The translations under genes were made by a program, and so were the position numbers. 64,000 bases of DNA. It comes from Streptomyces sp. NBC_00094 (GTDB lineage Bacteria; Actinomycetota; Actinomycetes; Streptomycetales; Streptomycetaceae). Location of the stretch: NCBI RefSeq assembly GCF_026343125.1, contig NZ_JAPEMB010000001.1, forward strand, positions 3,353,501-3,417,500, in the 5' to 3' direction. Positions 52,989 to 61,993 of the stretch are shown here, piece by piece (the stretch's first letter is position 1; each line of letters begins with the position of its first letter). The notes under the pieces are model-generated. The model had not been told where the DNA came from, did not search any database, and saw only the letters and a program-made list of their open reading frames with translations.

Positions 52989-55734
52989 GGACCAGCGTGT
53001 CCTTCGTCGCCGCGTCGACCGCCGCCTTGCCGTAGGCCCAGTCGAAGAGCTCGCCCCTCGCCCAGGCGTCCGTCTGGTCGGTGTAGTGGGGGTCGAAGGC
53101 GTGGCCCGAGGCCCCGGTCAGGTTGACCCACCGGGACTTGTCCCAGTCGCCGACGTTGACCACCATCCGCATCGACGGCACCCAGATCACCTCGTAGCCG
53201 CCGGCCGCGTTCCAGCCGGTCGCGTCGACCGCCGCCTCGCCGCCGCCCAGGTTCCACGGGCCGCGGTTGAGGAGCTGCTGCACGAGGCCGGGGCCGGCGG
53301 TGCCGAGGGTCTGGTTCTTCAGGGTCAGCTGGTGCAGCCGGCCCCAGCTCCAGGTCGAGACGTCCTTGCCGAGCTTGGCGGTCAGCTCCCAGCGGGCGTC
53401 CTTCATGGCCCGGGCGAGCAGCTGGTCACGGGTCTCGGTGGCCGCGTCGGTGCGGCTGCCGGGACTCGTCCACCACTCGCTGTCCTCCTGCTTGAGGAGC
53501 GGGCGGACCACCTCGTACCAGCGGTCGCCGCCGTCCGGCTGCGCCGAGTCGGGGTCGCGCTGGCCGCACTCGCGGACGAGCTTGTTCTGCTCGTCGACCG
53601 GGCCGGTGGCGTCGGCCGGGCGCACGGTGATGCAGTCGCCCTCGGCGCGCAGCTCCTTGGGCAGCTTGTTCCCGAAGGCGAGCTTGAGGACGTTGCGCCA
53701 GACCGCGTTGAAGTAGGCGGCGGCGGCCGAGTCGGGCTCCTGGGTGTAGTCCCAGCCCTCCAGGAGCTTCTGCGCCTCGCGGACGTACGGGTCCGAGATG
53801 TCGACCTTCAGCAGGAGCGGGTTGAGCAGGGTCGCGATCTCGCTGCGGTTGTCCGTCTGCATGGTCCGCATGTCGTCCGGCGAGATCTTGCCGCCGTCCT
53901 TGATCTTCGACTCGATGAGGTCGTTGATCCGCTGGCTGCGCGAGCCGTAGCCCCAGTCCTTGGTGAGCAGGTCGGGGTAGGTCTTCTCGTCGATCACGGC
54001 CTGGTTGGCGGTGACGATGTAGCCGCGGTCGGGGTTGTACTCGTACGGCAGCTGCGCGAAGGGGATGTACCCCTTCCACCGGTACGTGGAGTCCCAGCCC
54101 GGCGCCGGGAGGGTGCCGTCGCCCTTGCCGCGCTGCGGGATCTTGCCCGGGGACTGGTAGCCGATGTTGCCCGCGGTGTCGGCGTAGATCAGGTTCTGGG
54201 ACGGGACCTCGAAGTTCCGGGCCGCGGCGCGGAAGGTGGTGAAGTCCTTGGCGCGGTCGAGCGCGAAGATCGCGTCCATCGACTTGCCCGGCTGGAGCGC
54301 GGTCCACTGGAGGGAGACGCCGTAGCCGGTGCCGCGGTCGGGGGCGGCGTTGCCGACGGGGGCCTTCTGGCCGACCTTCTCCAGTTCGGAGGAGCGGTCG
54401 GAGACGAGCGGGCCGCGGTCGGTGGAGCGGACCGTGATCTTCCGGTCCTCGCCGCCGGCGACCTTTATGGTCTCCTCGCGGGTCGTGAAGGGCTTGACCT
54501 TGCCGTCGACGAGGTAGCCGTCGGGGCCGATCCGCTCCAGGTAGAGGTCGGTGACGTCGGCGCCGAGGTTGGTGAGACCCCAGGCGATCTTGTCGTTGTG
54601 GCCGATGATCACGCCGGGCATGCCCGAGAAGGTGTAGCCGGCGACGTCGTAGCGGCAGGTGGCCGAGACCGAGCGGCAGTGCAGACCCATCTGGTACCAG
54701 AGGGACGGCAGCATCGGCGCGAGGTGCGGGTCGTTGGCGAGGAGCGGCTTGCCGGAGGTCGTGTACCTCCCGGCGACGACCCACGAGTTCGAGCCGATGC
54801 CGTTGCCGTTGGGGCCGAGGAGGGCCGGGATGCTGTCGAGGACCTCGGAGAGCCCGCTGAGCTGGGCGTCCACGCCGCCGCCCTGGGAGGACGAACCGGA
54901 GGAGCCGCCGGGGCCCGTGCCCGGGGTGTCGCCCGTCGTCGCGCCGTCGGCCTCGCCGGCCTTCGCCGTCGGGTCGAAGGAGCCGGTCGACTCGTCGACC
55001 GCGCCCTGGTCGACGATCGGCTGGTGGAGCGCGTACGGGTACGCCGGGTACAGCTGCTTGATCTGGCTCGCGCTCAGCCGGCTCGTCATCAGCGAGCGGT
55101 CGATCTCGTCCTGCATGTTGCCGCGCAGGTCCCAGGCCATCGCCTTGAGCCAGGCCACCGAGTCGACCGGGGTCCACGGCTCGATCGCGTAGTCGTTGGT
55201 GAAGGCCAGCGCCGCGTACTCGACGGAGATGTCCGCCGGGTCCCGGTCCTTCAGGTAGGCGTTGACGCCCTCCGCGTAGGCCTGGAGGTACTTCTTCGTC
55301 TCGGCCGACAGGACCTTGTCGTACTCCTGCTGCGCGACCTGGCGCCAGCCGAGCGTGCGCAGGAAGGCGTCGGTGTCGACCTGGCCCTCGCCGAACATCT
55401 CCGAGAGCCGGCCCGCGGTCATGTGCCGCCGGACGTCCATCTCGTAGAAGCGGTCCTGCGCCTGGACGTAGCCCTGGGCGCGGAAGAGGTCCGTCTCGTT
55501 GTCCGCGTAGATCTGCGGGACGCCGTTCGCGTCGCGCTTCACCTCGACGTCGCCGGAGAGGCTGTCGATCCGGATCTCGCCGGTGGTCTGCGGGAACGAG
55601 GCCCGGACGGTGGTGACACCCCAGTACCCGGCGAATCCGATGCCCGCGACCAGCGCAAGGACCAGGACGAGGAGGAGCAGGCGGACGCGCCGCCCTTTCT
55701 TCTTGGCGGGGGGCGCGGTCGTGTTGGAGGGCAT
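52978..55734 (-). CDS. Penicillin acylase family protein (N-terminal nucleophile hydrolase)
   Basis: 918 residues. One N-terminal membrane anchor (about 20-40, LLLLVLVLALVAGIGFAGYWGV), an alpha-subunit region, a Gly/Ser spacer near 270-290, then the beta subunit with the autoproteolysis site GSNSWVVAG; the Ser after GSN would be the new N-terminal nucleophile. The family cleaves amide bonds of beta-lactams, acyl-homoserine lactones and related lipoamides outside the cell. The substrate here is unknown. Confidence 0.9.
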   Translation of the reverse strand: MPSNTTAPPAKKKGRRVRLLLLVLVLALVAGIGFAGYWGVTTVRASFPQTTGEIRIDSLSGDVEVKRDANGVPQIYADNETDLFRAQGYVQAQDRFYEMDVRRHMTAGRLSEMFGEGQVDTDAFLRTLGWRQVAQQEYDKVLSAETKKYLQAYAEGVNAYLKDRDPADISVEYAALAFTNDYAIEPWTPVDSVAWLKAMAWDLRGNMQDEIDRSLMTSRLSASQIKQLYPAYPYALHQPIVDQGAVDESTGSFDPTAKAGEADGATTGDTPGTGPGGSSGSSSQGGGVDAQLSGLSEVLDSIPALLGPNGNGIGSNSWVVAGRYTTSGKPLLANDPHLAPMLPSLWYQMGLHCRSVSATCRYDVAGYTFSGMPGVIIGHNDKIAWGLTNLGADVTDLYLERIGPDGYLVDGKVKPFTTREETIKVAGGEDRKITVRSTDRGPLVSDRSSELEKVGQKAPVGNAAPDRGTGYGVSLQWTALQPGKSMDAIFALDRAKDFTTFRAAARNFEVPSQNLIYADTAGNIGYQSPGKIPQRGKGDGTLPAPGWDSTYRWKGYIPFAQLPYEYNPDRGYIVTANQAVIDEKTYPDLLTKDWGYGSRSQRINDLIESKIKDGGKISPDDMRTMQTDNRSEIATLLNPLLLKVDISDPYVREAQKLLEGWDYTQEPDSAAAAYFNAVWRNVLKLAFGNKLPKELRAEGDCITVRPADATGPVDEQNKLVRECGQRDPDSAQPDGGDRWYEVVRPLLKQEDSEWWTSPGSRTDAATETRDQLLARAMKDARWELTAKLGKDVSTWSWGRLHQLTLKNQTLGTAGPGLVQQLLNRGPWNLGGGEAAVDATGWNAAGGYEVIWVPSMRMVVNVGDWDKSRWVNLTGASGHAFDPHYTDQTDAWARGELFDWAYGKAAVDAATKDTLVLKP

Positions 55735-55948
55735 CGCTGTCCTTCGAGGGGCAGGGTGGTCCTGGAGTACGGGAGCAACCTTAGGCGCAGCGTCCGGAGG
55801 GCCCGGACGCGGTGTCAGGAAGAGAACCGTACTGATGAGCGGCCCGATGCAAAGGAGGCGTCAAGAAAACGTTAAAGATTAGGTAAGGTAACGAAGTGTC
55901 GGCCGCTGGAGGAACGATCCAGCTGCATGCGAGGGGAAGGAACGGCCA

Positions 55949-57622
55949 CTGACTGTCCACGAGCTCAACGAACTTCTGCTCATCTGCTCGCTGGTGTTGC
56001 TGATCGCCGTCGCGGCCGTGCGGATCTCGTCGCGGAGCGGGCTCCCCAGCCTGCTGCTCTACCTCGGGATCGGCATCGCGATAGGGCAGGACGGCATCGG
56101 CAACGTCGCCTTCGACAACGCCGAGCTGACCCAGGTCATCGGCTACGCCGCCCTCGTCGTGATCCTCGCCGAGGGTGGCCTCGGCACGAAGTGGAAGGAG
56201 ATCAAGCCGGCCCTGCCGGCCGCCGTCGTCCTCTCCACCGTCGGCGTCGCCGTCAGCGTCGGCATCACGGCCACGGCCGCCCACTACCTCGTCGGCCTCG
56301 AATGGCAGCAGGCGCTGATCATCGGCGCCGTCGTCTCCTCCACCGACGCCGCCGCCGTCTTCTCCGTGCTGCGCAAGGTGCCGCTGCCCTCCCGGGTCAC
56401 CGGTGTCCTGGAGGCCGAGTCCGGCTTCAACGACGCCCCGGTCGTCATCCTCGTCGTCGCCTTCTCCACCGCGGGACCCGTCGACGCCTGGTACGTCCTC
56501 GTCGGCACGATCGCCCTGGAGCTCGCCATCGGCGTCGCCGTCGGCCTCGCCGTCGGCTTCCTCGGCGCGTACGGCCTGCGGCACATCGCCCTGCCCGCCT
56601 CCGGCCTCTACCCGATCGCCGTCATGGCCATCGCGGTGGTGGCGTACGCGGCGGGCGCCCTGGCCCACGGCTCCGGCTTCCTCGCCGTCTACCTGGCCGC
56701 GATGGTCCTCGGCAACGCCAAACTGCCGCACGCACCCGCCAACCGCGGCTTCGCCGAGGGGCTCGGCTGGATCGCCCAGATCGGCATGTTCGTCCTGCTC
56801 GGCCTGCTCGTCACCCCGCACGAGCTGGTGCACGACTTCTGGCCCGCCGTCGTCATCGGCCTCGTCCTGACGATGGTCGCGCGGCCGATGGAGGTCCTGG
56901 TCAGCCTGGCGCCCTTCCGGATCCCCTGGCAGGAGCAGGCCCTCATGTCCTGGGCCGGCCTCCGCGGAGCCGTCCCCATCATCCTCGCCACCATTCCGAT
57001 GGTGGGGCAGATCGAGGGCAGCGAGCGGATCTTCAACATCGTCTTCGTCCTCGTCGTCGTCTACACCCTGGTCCAGGGACCGACCCTGCCCTGGCTGGCG
57101 AAGGCGCTGAAGCTGGGCGACTCCGCGGAGGCCGCCGACCTCGGCGTCGAATCGGCCCCCCTGGAGCGGCTCCGCGGCCACCTGCTCTCCGTCGCGATCC
57201 CGCAGGGCTCCCGGATGCACGGTGTCGAGGTCGCCGAGCTGCGGCTCCCGGCCGGAGCGGCGGTCACCCTCGTCGTACGGGACGAGAAGAGCTTCGTACC
57301 GGGCCCCGCGACCGTCCTGCGCCGCGGCGACGAGCTCCTCGTCGTCGCGACCGACCCGGTGCGGGACGCCACGGAGCGGCGCCTGCGGGCGGTCGGACAG
57401 GGCGGCAAGCTCGCGGGCTGGCTGGGTACGGGGGGCGCCACGGCGGCCACGAAGCCCAGCGCCACGGCGATGCGCTTCCACCTTCCCGGCGGCCACGAAG
57501 GCCACGAAGGCGGCGGAGGCGGTCGCGAAGGCAGCCACGGCCGTCGCGACGGCGGCCACGGCGGCCATGACGGTGGCGAAAACCGCCACGGCAGTGGCTC
57601 CTCGAAGAAAACAGCCGGTTAA
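55949..57622 (+). CDS. Potassium/proton antiporter (CPA family) with C-terminal TrkA_C domain
   Basis: 557 residues, about 12 membrane helices with the ion motifs STDAAAVFSVLR and ESGFNDAPVVILV, then a TrkA_C regulatory domain (about 395-470, VEVAELRLPAGAAVTLVVRDEK). A tail of about 50 residues is rich in His, Gly and Asp. CTG at 55949 is the likely start: GAGGGGAAGG lies 8 bases before it and the family sequence xTVHELNELLL begins there. The next start, GTG at 55994, would lose part of the first helix. Confidence 0.85.
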   Translation: MTVHELNELLLICSLVLLIAVAAVRISSRSGLPSLLLYLGIGIAIGQDGIGNVAFDNAELTQVIGYAALVVILAEGGLGTKWKEIKPALPAAVVLSTVGVAVSVGITATAAHYLVGLEWQQALIIGAVVSSTDAAAVFSVLRKVPLPSRVTGVLEAESGFNDAPVVILVVAFSTAGPVDAWYVLVGTIALELAIGVAVGLAVGFLGAYGLRHIALPASGLYPIAVMAIAVVAYAAGALAHGSGFLAVYLAAMVLGNAKLPHAPANRGFAEGLGWIAQIGMFVLLGLLVTPHELVHDFWPAVVIGLVLTMVARPMEVLVSLAPFRIPWQEQALMSWAGLRGAVPIILATIPMVGQIEGSERIFNIVFVLVVVYTLVQGPTLPWLAKALKLGDSAEAADLGVESAPLERLRGHLLSVAIPQGSRMHGVEVAELRLPAGAAVTLVVRDEKSFVPGPATVLRRGDELLVVATDPVRDATERRLRAVGQGGKLAGWLGTGGATAATKPSATAMRFHLPGGHEGHEGGGGGREGSHGRRDGGHGGHDGGENRHGSGSSKKTAG

Positions 57623-57646
57623 TCGCAGGCATTAATTCAGGTGCGG

Positions 57647-57674
57647 GAGCGTTTTCCCAGGCGGGAAGACGCTC
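57647..57674. terminator. Terminator after the antiporter
   Basis: A 12-position stem with one G-U pair (57647-57658 with 57663-57674) and a 4-base loop starts 24 bases past the stop codon. Confidence 0.7.
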
Positions 57675-57710
57675 TCCCCTGTAGCATGAAGGCACACCTG
57701 ATCGAACCAA

Positions 57711-57773
57711 CTCTGCCTGACGCAGAGCTGGCGCGACCGTATGGCGGCCGAGGCGCCTCCTCCGCAAGGAGGC
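57711..57773 (+). promoter_or_regulatory. Structured leader of the MFS gene (two hairpins)
   Basis: Hairpin 1 pairs CTCTGC with GCAGAG (57711-57727). Hairpin 2 pairs GCCTCCT with AGGAGGC (57755-57773); its right arm carries an AGGAGG sequence. A TAGCAT -10-like box at 57682 would start the message just upstream. A short reading frame from ATG 57802 overlaps the MFS start in another frame. Confidence 0.45.
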
Positions 57774-57875
57774 CGGCCCGGTATCTACCGCAGTTCCGCG
57801 CATGAGGACAGCTCTCGGCGACACCCGCACCACCGTGCACGGGACGCGCTACCAGGCGGCAGAAAGGCCAGGACC

Positions 57876-59153
57876 GTGGCGTCCACGGTCATCTCGGACA
57901 AGCGGCCCGGCTACGGGCAGCTCCTGCGCACCCCCGGTGCGCTGTCCTTCCTGCTCCCCGGGTTCGCCGCCCGGCAGCCCTTCGCGATGCTGACCATCGG
58001 CATCGTCCTTCTCGTCCAGCACACCACCGGCTCCTTCGGCAGCGCCGGCGCCGTCGCCGCCGTCACCGGCGTCTCGATGGCGCTGTTCGCCCCGCAGAGC
58101 GGCAAGCTCGCCGACCGGTACGGCCAGCGCGCCGTCCTGATCCCCGGCGTCCTCGTCCACACCGCCTCGGTCGTGCTGCTCGTGGTCCTCGCCCTGGCCG
58201 GCGCCCCGCTCTGGGCGCTGTTCCTGGCCGCCGTGCCCGCCGGCGCCTCCGTCCCCCAGGTCGGACCGATGGTCCGGGCCCGATGGGCGGCGAAGCTCGA
58301 CGGGAAGCCGCTGATGCCGACGGCCGCGGCCTTCGAGTCCGTGACCGACGAGTTCACCTTCGTCGTCGGCCCCGTCCTCGCGACCGCCCTGTGCACCGGC
58401 ATCCACCCGGCCGCGGGCCTGATCGCCGAGGCCGCCCTCACCCTCGTCGGCGGCCTGTTCTTCGCCGCGCAGCGCGCCACCCAGCCGCCGTTCGGGATCT
58501 CCGCGGCCAACGCCGCCGGACCCCGGCGCTCGGCCCTCTCCATCCCCGGCGTCCGCGTCCTGATCGTCGCCTTCCTCGGCATCGGCTCCGTCTTCGGCGG
58601 AATGCAGGTCTCGCTGACCGCCTTCACCGAGGAGATCGGCAACCCGGGCGCCAACGGCCTGCTGTACGGGATCTTCGCCGCCGGCAACATGCTCGCCGGC
58701 ATCGCGATGGGCGCCGTAGCCTGGAAGACCGGCCCCCGCCGCCGCCTGATCCTCGGCTACGCCGGCCTCACGATCGCGGCCTCCCTGCTGTGGACCGCCC
58801 ACTCGGTGCTCCTCCTCGGCGCCCTGGGCCTGGTCGTGGGCCTGTGCATCGCCCCCGCCCTGATCACCGGCTACACGATCGTCGAGACCCTGATCCCGGC
58901 GTCGTCCCGTACCGAGGCCTTCACCTGGCTCACCGGCGCCGTCGCGCTCGGCCAGGCCGCGGCCGTCACGGTCGCCGGCCGCCTCGCCGACTCCCAGGGT
59001 TCGAGCGCCGGGTTCCTGGTGCCGGCCGTCGGCACCGTCCTCGCCCTGGGCACGCTCGTCGCCCTCCGGTCGCGGCTGGCGCCGGCCCGCGCGACCCGTA
59101 CGGTCGCGCGGGGCACGGTCGACCGCGATCCTGTCGCAGTCGGAAATGCGTGA
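57876..59153 (+). CDS. MFS transporter
   Basis: 425 residues with about 12 helices. The loop 2-3 motif is GKLADRYGQRAV, typical of major facilitator exporters, and the symmetry-related loop 8-9 contains WKTGPRRRL. The GTG at 57876 has AGG 6 bases upstream. The leader between the antiporter terminator and this start is about 200 bases and structured, which would suit attenuation control of a drug pump. The substrate is unknown. Confidence 0.85.
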   Translation: MASTVISDKRPGYGQLLRTPGALSFLLPGFAARQPFAMLTIGIVLLVQHTTGSFGSAGAVAAVTGVSMALFAPQSGKLADRYGQRAVLIPGVLVHTASVVLLVVLALAGAPLWALFLAAVPAGASVPQVGPMVRARWAAKLDGKPLMPTAAAFESVTDEFTFVVGPVLATALCTGIHPAAGLIAEAALTLVGGLFFAAQRATQPPFGISAANAAGPRRSALSIPGVRVLIVAFLGIGSVFGGMQVSLTAFTEEIGNPGANGLLYGIFAAGNMLAGIAMGAVAWKTGPRRRLILGYAGLTIAASLLWTAHSVLLLGALGLVVGLCIAPALITGYTIVETLIPASSRTEAFTWLTGAVALGQAAAVTVAGRLADSQGSSAGFLVPAVGTVLALGTLVALRSRLAPARATRTVARGTVDRDPVAVGNA

Positions 59154-59312
59154 CGATTCCACGGAATACGTCAGTGTGACTCCTCCGCCTACTGGAGGCG
59201 GCTTCTCACTTGAGCCCGCAGGCTCTTGTGACGGCCAAGCCCTGACCGCTGCCGGAGCAGGTGACGAATCTTACTCCGATCGACTGGCGGCAGCCGCTAC
59301 TATGGAAAATTG

Positions 59313-59339
59313 TTAGCACTCAACGAGTGAGAGTGCCAG
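59313..59339 (+). promoter_or_regulatory. CIRCE-like HrcA operator before fmdB-like gene
   Basis: TTAGCACTC, nine bases, then GAGTGCCAG matches CIRCE (TTAGCACTC-N9-GAGTGCTAA) in the whole left arm, the exact 9-base spacing and 7 of 9 right-arm bases. TACTAT (59298-59303) is a good -10 just upstream. The ribosome site and GTG of the fmdB-like gene follow within 13 bases. Confidence 0.72.
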
Positions 59340-59351
59340 GAGGAAGTCACA

Positions 59352-59693
59352 GTGCCGACCTACCAGTACCAGTGCACCGAGTGCGGCGAAGGCCTCGAGG
59401 CGGTGCAGAAGTTCACCGATGACGCGCTGACCGAGTGCCCCAGCTGCAAGGGACGCCTGAAGAAGGTGTTCTCGGCCGTCGGCATCGTCTTCAAGGGCTC
59501 CGGCTTCTACCGGAACGACAGCCGCGGCTCGTCGTCCAGCAGCTCGCCGGCCGCGTCGAAGTCCTCGACCCCGTCGTCCTCGACGTCCTCTTCGGACTCG
59601 AAGCCGGCCGCGTCGTCGACCTCTACCGCTTCGTCCGCGTCCTCGACCTCTTCGTCGTCGTCGAGCGCCGGAAGCTCGACCTCGGCCGCCTGA
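59352..59693 (+). CDS. FmdB-family zinc-ribbon protein
   Basis: 113 residues. The first 50 are the FmdB/CxxC_CXXC_SSSS domain: PTYQYQCTECGEG with a second CxxC in ECPSCKGRLKKVFS, and the GIVFKGSGFYRND end. The rest is a Ser-rich tail (SSSSSPAASKS). AGGAGGAAG precedes the GTG. Function of the family is not settled; a regulatory or chaperone-like role is often assumed. The CIRCE-like site suggests heat-shock control. Confidence 0.9.
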   Translation: MPTYQYQCTECGEGLEAVQKFTDDALTECPSCKGRLKKVFSAVGIVFKGSGFYRNDSRGSSSSSSPAASKSSTPSSSTSSSDSKPAASSTSTASSASSTSSSSSSAGSSTSAA

Positions 59694-59705
59694 TCCGTTG
59701 CCTCA

Positions 59706-59747
59706 CCGAGGGCCCCGTCGCCGTGCGCGACGGGGCCCTCGGCGTTT
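59706..59747 (+). terminator. Rho-independent terminator after the fmdB-like gene
   Basis: A perfect 15-bp stem (CCGAGGGCCCCGTCG with CGACGGGGCCCTCGG), a 7-base loop, and a GCGTTTT tail. It lies 12 bases past the stop. Confidence 0.88.
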
Positions 59748-59774
59748 TCCGGCGGCGCCCGTAGGGTGACGGCC

Positions 59775-60620
59775 ATGACGACCCATGGTGCGTACGCGGA
59801 CATCGGCGTGATCGGCGGATCGGGCTTCTACTCCTTCCTGGAGGACGTCACGGAGGTGTCCGTGGACACCCCGTACGGCAGCCCCAGCGACTCCCTCTTC
59901 CTCGGCGCGATCGCCGGCCGGCAGGTCGCGTTCCTCCCCCGCCACGGCCGGGACCACTCCGTCCCGCCCCACCGGATCAACTACCGCGCCAACCTCTGGG
60001 CGCTGCGCTCCCTCGGCGTACGGCAGGTCCTCGGGCCCTGCGCCGTCGGCGGGCTCCGCGAGGAGTACGGGCCGGGCACCCTCGTCGTACCGGACCAGCT
60101 CGTCGACCGGACGAAGAGCCGGGCACAGACGTACTTCGACGGGGAGCGGCGGTCCGACGGAGCCGTGCCCAACGTCGTCCACGTGACCTTCGCCGACCCC
60201 TACTGCCCCGACGGGCGGCGGGCCGCCGTCAAGGCCGCCCGGGGGCGGGACTGGGAGCCGGTGGACGGCGGCACGATGGTCGTCGTCGAAGGGCCCCGCT
60301 TCTCCACCCGGGCCGAGTCGCGGTGGCACGCCGCCGCCGGCTGGTCGGTCGTCGGCATGACCGGCCACCCCGAGGCGGTCCTCGCCCGCGAGCTGGGCCT
60401 CTGCTACACCTCGCTCGCGCTGGTCACGGACCTCGACGCGGGCGCCGAGACCGGCGAGGGCGTCTCCCACACCGAGGTGCTGCGGGTGTTCGGCGAGAAC
60501 GTGGGACGGCTGCGGGAGGTGCTGTTCGACGCGGTGGGCGCGCTCCCGGCGACGGCGGACCGGGACTGCCTGTGCACGGAGGCGCACGCGGGCTGGGACC
60601 TGGGGATCGCACTGCCGTAG
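59775..60620 (+). CDS. S-methyl-5'-thioadenosine phosphorylase family protein
   Basis: 281 residues. IGVIGGSGFYSF (phosphate loop), PRHGRDHSVPPHRINYRANLWAL, GTMVVVEGPRFSTRAES and GMTGHPEAVLARELGLCY fit the MTAP/PNP class 2 family, which splits methylthioadenosine to adenine for methionine salvage. TAGGGT ends 7 bases before the ATG at 59775, consistent with a leaderless message. An ATG at 59778 or further upstream cannot be excluded. Confidence 0.92.
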   Translation: MTTHGAYADIGVIGGSGFYSFLEDVTEVSVDTPYGSPSDSLFLGAIAGRQVAFLPRHGRDHSVPPHRINYRANLWALRSLGVRQVLGPCAVGGLREEYGPGTLVVPDQLVDRTKSRAQTYFDGERRSDGAVPNVVHVTFADPYCPDGRRAAVKAARGRDWEPVDGGTMVVVEGPRFSTRAESRWHAAAGWSVVGMTGHPEAVLARELGLCYTSLALVTDLDAGAETGEGVSHTEVLRVFGENVGRLREVLFDAVGALPATADRDCLCTEAHAGWDLGIALP

Positions 60621-60765
60621 GGCCGCCCGGCGAGGCCTCCCCTCCTCCTCAGGGGTGAGGGAGTTGTCCACAGACGGTGGGTGATCCACAGGTCGGAGCG
60701 GGGACGCGGGACGGCCGGGAAGGTGGGGCGTGGCCCTTCTCCCGACCAGGACAGGCGGTACCCCG

Positions 60766-61326
60766 ATGACCACGCATTCCCTTTCCTCCGTTCCGGCGCC
60801 GTGTTCCGTGCCGGCCTTCGAGCCGGTACGGAGCGGGGGCGGCCGGCGCGGGCCGCTGAGGGCCCTGCGCCGGGGGCGGCGTACCCCGGTCGTGCTCCTG
60901 GTGCTCACGGTCGCGGCCCTGGCCGCCGCGAGCGCGGGCTCGGTTTCGGGCGCCGGTTCGGGTGCGGGTTCGAGTGCGGGTGCGGCTCCGGGGGTCTCGC
61001 CGCCGGGGCCCGGCGTGACGCCTCGGGCACGGCCGCCCGCCGCCGTCCGGCTGGTGTCCGCGCCGGTGCGGATCGCCGACGCCGAGACGGTACGGCTGCT
61101 GCGCCCCGGAGACCGGGTCGACGTGATCGCCGCGCCCAACTCCCCGATGGGCGAAGCCGGTGAGGCCCGCGTGGTCGCGACGGGCGCCCGAGTGGCCGAA
61201 GTTCCACGCGCGGGCGAGACTCGTTCGGACGGAGGGGCACTCGTCGTCCTGTCCGTGCCACGGTCGACCGCGGCGGTGCTGGCAGGTGCCGGTGTCACGT
61301 CCCAACTGGCGGTGACGCTGTGCTGA
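60766..61326 (+). CDS. CpaB/RcpC-like (SAF domain) membrane protein
   Basis: 186 residues. One membrane segment (about 45-63, TPVVLLVLTVAALAAASAG), a Gly/Ser/Ala linker with repeats (SGAGSGAGSSAGAA), then an RcpC-like region: VRLLRPGDRVDVIAAP, ARVVATGARVAEVP and LVVLSVPRSTAAVLAGAG. CpaB/RcpC proteins belong to Flp/Tad pilus assembly, but no tad genes are nearby. The ribosome site is weak. It lies ahead of mscL. Confidence 0.78.
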   Translation: MTTHSLSSVPAPCSVPAFEPVRSGGGRRGPLRALRRGRRTPVVLLVLTVAALAAASAGSVSGAGSGAGSSAGAAPGVSPPGPGVTPRARPPAAVRLVSAPVRIADAETVRLLRPGDRVDVIAAPNSPMGEAGEARVVATGARVAEVPRAGETRSDGGALVVLSVPRSTAAVLAGAGVTSQLAVTLC

Positions 61327-61443
61327 TTCGCACTGACTCACTGTCAAGTCGCCGGTCCGTGTGTACGGATTGGACGCCTCTGCGCCGTTCACGGCGTAAT
61401 GGCTCCGCACACAGCACACACGACGAGAACGAAAGGCACCTTG

Positions 61444-61974
61444 GTGGCCGAGAAGAAGGAAAGCTTGCTCGGAGGCTTCAAGGCCTTCTTGATGCGCGGC
61501 AACGTGATCGACCTGGCGGTCGCGGTCGTGATCGGCGCCGCGTTCACCAACATCGTGAACTCGGTCGTCAAGGGCATCATCAACCCGGTCGTCGGCGCCT
61601 TCGGCACGAAGGACCTGGAGAGCTACTCGTCCTGCATCAAGGGCACCTGCGTGGTGGTCAACGGCGAGGTACAGGGCGTCCAGCTCCAGTGGGGCCTGGT
61701 CCTCAGCGCGGTCCTGAGCTTCATCATCACCGCGGGCGTCGTCTACTTCCTGATGGTCCTGCCGATGGCCAAGATCCTCGCCAAGCGTGCCGCGCACGAC
61801 AAGGCGAAGGAAGGCGTCGCGGAGACCATGGAGATCAGCGAGCTGGAGGTGCTCAAGGAGATCCGCGACCACCTCGTCGCCCAGCGCAACCACTCCACGG
61901 GGACGGGCACGGGGACGGGCACGGGCTCCGGTTCGGGCTCCGGCGGTGGCACGGGGACGCACCCCACCTCCTGA
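61444..61974 (+). CDS. mscL: Large-conductance mechanosensitive channel
   Basis: 176 residues. The N-terminal helix GGFKAFLMRGNVIDLAVAVVIGAAFTNIV and the second helix region GLVLSAVLSFIITAGVVYFLMVLPM match MscL, which opens under osmotic downshock. A charged helix (EISELEVLKEIRDHL) is followed by a low-complexity Thr/Gly/Ser tail of about 25 residues from short repeats. AAGG lies about 8 bases before the GTG. Confidence 0.94.
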   Translation: MAEKKESLLGGFKAFLMRGNVIDLAVAVVIGAAFTNIVNSVVKGIINPVVGAFGTKDLESYSSCIKGTCVVVNGEVQGVQLQWGLVLSAVLSFIITAGVVYFLMVLPMAKILAKRAAHDKAKEGVAETMEISELEVLKEIRDHLVAQRNHSTGTGTGTGTGSGSGSGGGTGTHPTS

Positions 61975-61993
61975 CCGGCGGAGCACGCCGGAA

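Noticed and set aside
57802..57993. A 63-codon frame overlapping the MFS start
   Set aside because: Not listed as a gene because it lacks a ribosome site and its later part is antisense-like Ser/Pro/Arg; kept only as a possible leader peptide in the findings.
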